64,000 nt of DNA from Cheiracanthium punctorium (Eukaryota; Arthropoda; Arachnida; Araneae; Cheiracanthiidae), in the NCBI GenBank assembly GCA_038373885.1, contig JAWZYV010016978.1:186001-250000 (forward strand), written 5' to 3'. Position numbers and translations under genes: made by a program. A model generated the notes under the pieces. It saw only the letters and a list, made by a program, of their open reading frames with translations, did not search any database and was not told the DNA's origin. Positions 57,960-64,000 of this stretch are shown here, in pieces. Numbering within the stretch: position 1 is the stretch's first letter; each line of letters starts with the position of its first letter.

Positions 57960-58261
57960 AAAATCTACCTCCACCGGAATCGAACCTTGGACTTTTAAGC
58001 TATGAGTTAACGGCGATCCCGCACAAATCTGGCGCAACATTTCACCAAAAAATGGTACTAGAAAAGTTGGTTTTATAAGATGGTGAAACCTTGTTCCAAT
58101 ATTTGGTGCTCAGGTTTAATCATACTTTTGTGAAGCTCCAAATGTTGGAACAAGGTTTGTTCTCAGGGAGTTACCTCCCAAGTACTGACCCCGCCCGATG
58201 ATGTTCGACTTCGGTGATCGGAGGAGAACCGGTATTTTCAGCATGGTATGGCTAGTTGGCA
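57960..58261 (-). repeat. 5S-rRNA-derived SINE with tRNA-like B box
   Basis: On the minus strand the head reads GCCAACTAGCCATACCATGC, then ACCGGTTCTCCTCCGATCAC, CGAAGTCGAACATCATCGGG and GGTCAGTACTTGG. This is animal 5S rRNA with its internal promoter (box A/intermediate element/box C) largely kept. After about position 85 it departs from 5S into a body with two copies of TTGGAACAAGGTTT. Near 57977-57987 it carries GGTTCGATTCC, a perfect tRNA B box. This fits a SINE3-type (5S-headed) retroposon, possibly composite with a tRNA-derived part. A functional 5S gene is unlikely because the 3' third is lost. Confidence 0.75.
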
Positions 58262-59545
58262 GCAGAGAAACTCTCTGGCAGTCTTATAAAGAAACAGTTT
58301 TTTTGTGATCGTTGAGATGATGCCAGCACTATTGTTGCATTCCTTTTCTTCTTCTTGCTTTTTCTTAAAAAAAAAAAAAAAAAAAAGAATTTTTGAGTCC
58401 TTCCACTCATGTACCCAGTTAAATGTACTGTCTGAATTCTTCCCCACTTTTGAGAATATTCTGAATTTTACTACAAGACCTAATAAGTTTTTTTTTAAAG
58501 TTTTGCTTCCTGTTTTCATTGCTAGAATGTTATTAATCCGAAATAGTGAAGCTACAGAAACCGAAAATATGAAGCGATAAAGACAGGTTGGAGTTGTGCA
58601 TCGTTATATAGAAAATTGTCATTATGAAGGAAATTGATATGGAAATATAAATTCATTTTATTTTTCATACTCAATAGTAATTTAATACATAAATTTTTAA
58701 TGCCCAAGTTAGTAAAAACAAATAAAACTTAAAAGTTTACAGAATAATGCAATAATGAATAATAAAGAACTCAAAATACATGCCCATTTATAAACTGTTT
58801 TTTAATGAGAACTGTGCGAAAATAAATCAGATTTTTTTTTTCTGTTACCAACAGATAAAGTTACATTGGAAATATAAGATCGAAGTAATTTCGACGTTTC
58901 TCCGGTAGACTGCTTGAAATAAAGTTGCGGAGAGGAAAACCCAAAAACAATATTATCAAAATAAATAGTTTCTGACTCACATAAAGTTTGTTACACGAAA
59001 TGTATCATGTAATGATATCATAACTTTGCAGCATAAGTGCACATGCATCACACAATGTGACGCTGACAGCGACGTTCTGTCGCATATAATATGTTTTGTA
59101 TGCATATGTCTTTAAGATGAAGAGATAAACAAATGCCCTCCTGGAATTCGTGACGTTACAAAGTGAGCATTTGGATATAATCACCACATCATGTTATATG
59201 CCTGGCCTGGCAGCTGTAAAGCTTGAACTATGTATAAGCATAAAAAACGCCGCCCCCTCCCCCCTAAAAAAACGTTAAAATCTAAATACATGTATTTTGT
59301 ATTCCGTATAAAATATCAATGCATTCCTTCATACAGAAGTTCAAATAAGTTTTCACTAACTAAAAACTTTTGCACGAAATTAAAATGGAAGTAAATTGGA
59401 TGGCTATATTATGATTTTTTAGTTACCACTACTTGAGCAACAGAAACTTTATTTCATTGAAATTCACTGTAAACAAATATAAATCAGGTGACTCGTTTCA
59501 AATATTCATGACATTTAGCTGCTCAAAATAGCTTTCAATTCTCTT
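58262..59545. other. Intergenic, nothing supported
   Basis: AT-rich DNA with a poly-A run at about 58367-58385. ORFs at 58238-58580 read through this run in both directions and look random. No repeat ends were recognised. Confidence 0.4.
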
Positions 59546-59640
59546 ACAGTTAAACCTCTCTAAGAAGGCCAACTTTCATACCGTGAGAAATCGGTCTTCT
59601 AGAGAGCATGTATTCTCAACCGAATGTATTGGCTAAAGAA
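59546..59640. mobile_element. Solo Tigger/pogo-like end
   Basis: CAGTTAAACCTCTCTAAGAA after TTA resembles a Tigger-type terminal repeat. The partner end was not found. A minus-strand ORF at 59754-59951 (FAASVAKTQPSNYFFCTHRC) has a few Cys but no recognised domain. Confidence 0.4.
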
Positions 59641-60234
59641 AAATTTCAGACAATACACAGTATATGTCATGTCTTTACAGATTTAAGACAGGAATTAATT
59701 TAATTTTGTTTTGATTTAGAGGAATTTTGAATCTTATTTCTTACACTAATCACTTATTTTAGATTCATCTTTAAGAAGTGCCGAACTTTATATTCATTTA
59801 TTGCTTTCAAATTGTGTTTCTTGATGTATGAAATAAAAGCTTTTACTGGAGGACCGCAGCAGGAGCATTCAAAGACCCATGCCCGGAAGCAACGATGGGT
59901 ACAGAAGAAATAATTGCTTGGTTGAGTCTTTGCAACACTGGCAGCGAACAAGTTAAAGACTCTAAAATATCTGTATTCATATGCGCCGATTCCACGGGGC
60001 TTGAGAGGGGATGATAAAAATATTGAGGGGGGCTGAAGCCCCCTCCATATTTTTATCGAAGGGGCTGAGCCCCCTCAAAAATTTCGCTCCAATCTTTTTA
60101 CTGTCAAATAATTTATTTCCTATACTGGTTAAGACTCAAAGAGTGTGGTGTAAATATTATGGGATAAGACGAATGCCTTCGGATGAGCTTTTACACAAAG
60201 AACGCAAAAGTTTTTGTGAGCAGTAACCGTGACA

Positions 60235-60608
60235 GCTGGCTGCGCCGGCACAGCCAGCTGTCGTCAAATAAGGGTCTCTAGATCTGTGGCACGTGATGAA
60301 CGTTTCGATCGTCCGCCATCTTGCTGGTAGTTAAGTCGAGCGATAGCAACGGCTGCCCTTTTTTCCGCATCGGGCAATCTATCCAGCTGTTCTCGCATTC
60401 TTCCATTTTTCAGTAGATGTCAGTGCTGTTAAAAATAATCGTGACAATTTTTTTTACGGGAAATGACGTGCTAAAAATTAAAGGATTCTTGTGGAGCTAT
60501 GTCACCTGCAACTATTTTTATAGAAATCAAATCTATTCTTCGTGACTGGCAACAGTCAAAACGTCAGAGTTTCGTGTTCCCAGAGCGGGAACACTGCGCG
60601 TTAAAGGG
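60235..60608. mobile_element. piggyBac-like MITE, partial copy 2
   Basis: The right end GCGTTAAAGGG is followed by TTAA (60609-60612). The body GGGTCTCTAGATCTGTGGCA through CAGAGCGGGAACACTG matches 46640-46975. The left part is replaced by a small palindrome (CAGCTGGCTGCGCCGGCACA/GCCAGCTG), so the left terminus is not identified. Confidence 0.7.
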
Positions 60609-60683
60609 TTAAATAAAATTGATTCGACACATCCGATGCTGGGTCTGATTATCACACGGGAACTTGGGGCCCGTGCCCTGGGC

Positions 60684-60828
60684 CACTGGCGGAGCCAGGA
60701 TTTCCTTTCGAGGGGAGGGGCAAAATTTTTCCTTCGACGTATACATATATGTATCAATAAAAAAAAAAAAAAGGGATGAGATCCCTTTTCCCGTGTGTCT
60801 CTCTCTCATCCCCTTAGTTACGCCACTG
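60684..60828. mobile_element. hAT-like MITE, perfect TSD
   Basis: The ends CACTGGCGGAGCCAGG and (inward from the right) CAGTGGCGTAACTAAGG have CCCTGGGC duplicated at 60676-60683 and 60829-60836. It is 145 bp with an A-run and a GGGATGAGATCCC palindrome inside. Confidence 0.85.
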
Positions 60829-60949
60829 CCCTGGGCACACATTCAGAAAAAGGCCAAAAAGTCGAGTTTAGAGCTATATATAGGAGCTCAAAATTTGAGT
60901 CAGCTATATATAAAGGCTCGAAATTCTCATACGTTACGGCCTACGGATG

Positions 60950-61330
60950 CAAATCATTTAAAATGCTCTCGTGCCTAAATGGTTTATTCGAATAAGCTCA
61001 AATTGGGTATATATAATAGGTAACCGTCACGTAGCCTGTATAGATTTTGGTGAGTGCAGGATTTATAGTTTTTTGTACAGGGCTATAAAAAAGAATTCTT
61101 ATACATTACGGCCTATGGTGATGAAATAGTATCAAATTATTAATGTTTTAAATACCAAATTTATGGCGTATTTTTTTATTTTTATTTTATTTTATTTTTT
61201 TTTTGGGGGGGGGGGGTATTCAAACATCATATTATAATTTTAACATTTTTTTGCTGAATTTAAATTTATGTAAACGCTCGGTAACGATTAAGTGTGCGGA
61301 AAATCGAGAGTTGCAAAAGAATATATGTTC
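60950..61330. repeat. Outlying copy of the 29400-30450 repeat unit
   Basis: CTCAAATTGGGTATATATAA, then GTATAGATTTTGGTGAGTGC, GGGCTATAAAAAAGAATTC and ATTACGGCCTATGG follow the same order as the units at 29955-30250. It also ends with AAGTGTGCGGAAAATCGAG, as the block at 29870 does (AAGTGTTCGGAAAGTCGAG). Confidence 0.6.
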
Positions 61331-61707
61331 TCTTCTAGTTTTTCCTTAAGAATTGAGAATAATAAAATTGGAGCAAGGAAGATAAATTATGTCGATTATA
61401 AAACACGTTTCCAAACAATCGTTATTTGGGCATAGGTTAAATGAATGGTTAAACTGTTCGCTTTCTTTTGCGGCAGAAATTCTCTGTCCTTGTCCATCGT
61501 GGCATCAGAAATGCGTAACAAGAGTTATTACCATCAGATACGGACCTTCAGTTTGCTGCCCCATTCTTTCCAACTAATTTTCAGTGTTACAGCAAGGAAA
61601 GGCGCCTTTCCATATTTGATTTTAGCTTGCAGCTCGGGCAGACTGACCCTTCCCCTTTTTCTAAAACTTTTTTTTTCAACTGGCGGTCACTTGCTGATTA
61701 GGCACTG

Positions 61708-61967
61708 AAAAATGGAAGAATGCGAGAACAGCTGGATAGATTGTCCAATGCTGAAAAAAGTGCAGCCGTTGCCATCGCTCTATTTAACTACCAGTAAGAG
61801 GGCAGACGATCGAAACGTTCATCGCGTGCCACAGATCTAGAGACCCTTTTTTTGACGACAGCTGGCTGTGCGGCACAGCTGGTTACTCCCTTACACAGCT
61901 GGTAATCTTACTGGTAGTTAAATCGAGCGATGGCAACGTCTGACCTTTTTTCAGCATTGGGAAAGGG
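61708..61967. mobile_element. piggyBac-like MITE, partial copy 3
   Basis: It matches the hairpin half of 46506-46975 (CAGCTGGATAGATTG, GCCGTTGCCATCGCTC, CCACAGATCTAGAGACCC). It contains the CAGCTGGCTGTGCGGCACAG palindrome of copy 2 and ends GGGAAAGGG|TTAA (61968-61971). The left end is truncated. Confidence 0.65.
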
Positions 61968-62320
61968 TTAAGCCACTACACCACCCGAGCGGCTTTTCTA
62001 AAACTGCGTGGTATAATTCTTTGAATGTTCTGCTGTGGTCCAGCTTTTCCGCAAGCGCAATGCTGAGGCGCAGTGAGTCATTCAAGGCGCATGCCGGCGA
62101 ACAGGGAAATCACTACCGCCGCATCTTCGTTGAGACGAAAGGAAGCGAAAAGATCAAAGCAAATGACATTTCTGATACGAAGAACATTTTTTTTTCAATC
62201 ATTGTCAACAGATTCAAAAAATATTGCATGGAACTTGTCCGCAAAGGTAGTGACGTCCATGCGCTGAAAGAAGTAATTCGAGAGATGAGATTGTGTAGTT
62301 CGCACCAGCTGTACCCTCTC

Positions 62321-62704
62321 TCAAGTGTCTACTTCTTCATCTATCTGGTACAAATTGTTAGAATAGAGACACGCTACGTCCTTGAACATCAGAATGCTCA
62401 CAACGAAGCAGAACAGTCCAAGCAATGTGCATATGAATCCGCCCGTCAGCAGTATCTTATTGTCACTCGTGCTCTTCCCACTGGAGGCTTCTGGATTCGG
62501 GCGAAAACCGAAATACATAAGAGCAGCACCGGCAGCCATCAGTAGAAGCCCGAAGAAGAATGTTCCGAACTTGGTTTTGGCGTCTTCAATCTGACATCCG
62601 CCCACAGTGGTATCATCTTCTGGAGCAGATCCTTCGGTGTCTGGGGAATTGGCCCCGTGTCTCTGGAGAGAGAACTCGCTAGGTCGATTCTTGCGGATTT
62701 TCAT
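62321..62704 (-). CDS. Two-pass small membrane protein, terminal exon, unknown family
   Basis: Up to 127 residues from an in-frame ATG one base after the acceptor TTCCTGTTCATAG|G; earlier exons may add coding sequence from beyond 62790. The N-terminus is polar and acidic (SPDTEGSAPEDDTTVGG). The first hydrophobic helix is about residues 46-66 (FGTFFFGLLLMAAGAALMYF), then a polar loop (NPEASSGKSTSDN). The second helix is about 84-107 (LLTGGFICTLLGLFCFVVSI), and the acidic tail ends NNLYQIDEEVDT. The good acceptor, the clean helices and the AT-poor coding stretch support a real gene. The family is not recognised. The overlapping plus-strand 174-codon ORF is its shadow. Confidence 0.65.
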   Translation of the reverse strand: MKIRKNRPSEFSLQRHGANSPDTEGSAPEDDTTVGGCQIEDAKTKFGTFFFGLLLMAAGAALMYFGFRPNPEASSGKSTSDNKILLTGGFICTLLGLFCFVVSILMFKDVACLYSNNLYQIDEEVDT

Positions 62705-63516
62705 CCTATGAACAGGAAGAAAATGCATGTAAGTCAAATGCACTGGCCTCTAAAAGTTAAGGTACAGAATATTTTTCGAAGCTCACCCCAAGAAAAAAAT
62801 GGCAGTAACATTAAAATTCATAGTTTATATAAATGATAATAACGAAGTTAAAAAAAAACGATATTAACCACTTTTATTTTATTGAAAAGAACAGACATGA
62901 AAGAAAAATACGCAAATAACAGGCTTTCGTAATTACGCGCGTAACTTTTGTTGATTTACAACTAGGGTTTAATTTGCCTAGGAGCTCACAGAAGCTCAGC
63001 TCCTGTGCTTGTTTCTTCAGAGTGAATTTTACATATTAAGCAAAACTCAATGGAGCTCCTGAATATTGCGCTCCGGAGCCCACCAGTACATTAATTTGAA
63101 AATTTCCAGCTTTACACACACAAACCCAACCGATAAACTAATCAGGAATCGTTTCGCCTCGTACCGATTTGACCAACAGATTTTGGTTCTTCTACTGTGT
63201 ATTGTTTATATTCTTTATGCTAATTTCAGACTATTTCATTTCATTGTTCTGTAAAATAATAAAAATATGGCCAATACTATTACATGGTAATTATCATTAT
63301 TTTAATAGAATGCACTACCGACTCCCGTATTACAGGCTCGCAGTGGTTTACAGTATGCCACTGAGTATGAACATGAACTGTAGAGAATGTTAGGGCTCCG
63401 ACACTTTTTTTTTTTATAGAAATTAAGCTCTGTTTACAATTGTTGTCGGCAGATTCGTTGACAAGAAGTACAGTCCAGCAATGTCTAGGAGAAGCTATTT
63501 GCCCGATTCGTTAAGG
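62705..63516. other. Upstream side of the two-pass protein exon, nothing else supported
   Basis: The minus-strand acceptor at 62706 implies an intron reaching right. A GT donor (TTGGG|GTGAGC, minus) near 62786 could end a preceding exon but no coding frame supports it. Around 62985-63090 the short phrase GGAGCTC/GAGCTCC recurs several times. Confidence 0.35.
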
Positions 63517-63686
63517 TGACGGTCGGTCGGATGGGTGGAAATGGGGTTGTCACAGGCTGACGCTGCTAGGCGTCTTAATGTGTCTCGCAGTGTGGTCCAC
63601 CGTCTCTGGAATCAATATCAAACCAAAGTTTCTATGTCCAGAAGACATATTCCAGGCTGACCACGAGCTGCAAGACCTGCAGAAGA
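63517..63686 (+). pseudogene. Tc1-like transposase N-terminal fragment
   Basis: The reading is VGWVEMGLSQADAARRLNVS, then RSVVHRLWNQYQT and SRRHIPG, a stop, PRAARPAED: the helix-turn-helix and linker of a Tc1 transposase different from that at 28120. It is cut off at 63687 by the left end of the CAGTGGCGGCCCGTGG element. Confidence 0.85.
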
Positions 63687-64000
63687 CAGTGGCGGCCCGT
63701 GGTAAAAACTGTTAGTGCAGCCGGAAGCATATGAGCCCCACCCCCTCCTCCGGACAGGAAAGGAAAATCTTTGTTGTTGAATTCGAAAGCTGGCGGATTA
63801 AGCCCTCACCGAGGAAAAAAAAAAGAAATTACATAAAAAATGTAAGAGATCCTATTTTACTTTTCCATAAAATGGACATAAATTTCAACCAGCCGCTCCT
63901 ATCCTCAAAATTGCATTAATCTGTGTCTGATTCGAAGTTTCCTTAGAATTTTCTTTTGTAACGATAACTTGAGAAGAAAAGAAAAAAAAAGAAAACGTAC
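63687..64000. mobile_element. Second copy of the CAGTGGCGGCTCGTGG element (left part, runs off window)
   Basis: It begins CAGTGGCGGCCCGTGG and follows 35313-35700 closely (GTGCAGCCGGAAGCATATGA; TTAAGCCCTCACCGAGG; CAACCAGCCGCTC), but lacks the ~85-bp short-repeat expansion. It is inserted in a Tc1 fragment. Confidence 0.85.

Noticed and set aside
58150..58261. Functional 5S rRNA gene
   Set aside because: Only the first ~85 nt match 5S; the 3' third that pairs with the 5' end is replaced, so the molecule could not fold as 5S.
60000..60080. Coding start at 60011 (MIKILRGAEAP)
   Set aside because: The stretch is an imperfect palindrome (GGGGCTGAAGCCCC, then GGGGCTGAGCCCC) typical of a MITE end region, not a gene.
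62021..62545. 174-codon plus-strand ORF as a gene
   Set aside because: Its second half is the exact antisense of the two-helix protein exon on the minus strand, which has a better splice signal and sensible helices; the plus reading shows no domain.

Overview
This is an AT-rich, intron-rich animal nuclear sequence, not a prokaryotic one. Coding exons are short, have GT-AG borders and lie kilobases apart, and almost everything between them is DNA-transposon debris. The best organism guess is an arthropod, probably a chelicerate such as a spider. This rests on the basigin gene, the arthropod-type Tc1, ZMYM-type hAT and Helitron remnants, and the large introns; it is inference.

Genes. (1) 32-17221, plus strand: the 3' part of a basigin/neuroplastin-type immunoglobulin-superfamily gene. 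Five exons join in one frame and end in a transmembrane segment very like basigin; a long 3' UTR probably follows. (2) 40783 to at least 46112, minus strand: a PRRC1-like gene. Its last three coding exons align well with the C-terminal NTPase-fold half of PRRC1, while the visible N-terminal part is a divergent acidic/Ser-rich region. (3) 62321-62704, minus strand: the terminal exon of a small two-pass membrane protein that I do not recognise.

Mobile DNA. A complete Tc1/mariner element with an intact 346-residue transposase lies at 27984-29392. There are broken hAT transposase genes (25957-27749, 37700-38658, 56761-57882) and many short hAT-like, Tc1/mariner-like, Tigger-like and piggyBac-like non-autonomous elements, many with target-site duplications (TSDs) readable by eye. 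Three 'Russian doll' nests stand out: 25079-31987, 35231-39355 and 48265-49736. Other notable structures are a 919-bp inverted repeat with a 16-nt spacer (53882-55735), a 5S-rRNA-derived SINE with a tRNA-like B box (57960-58261), and an unclassified repeat family with a palindromic head, (TACG/TATG)n and ~175-bp tandem units (27740-30470, 33905-34515, 50500-53550, 60950-61330).

Nothing here looks like a CRISPR array, operon, defence island or toxin. The novelty lies in transposon architecture and in the divergent PRRC1-like gene.
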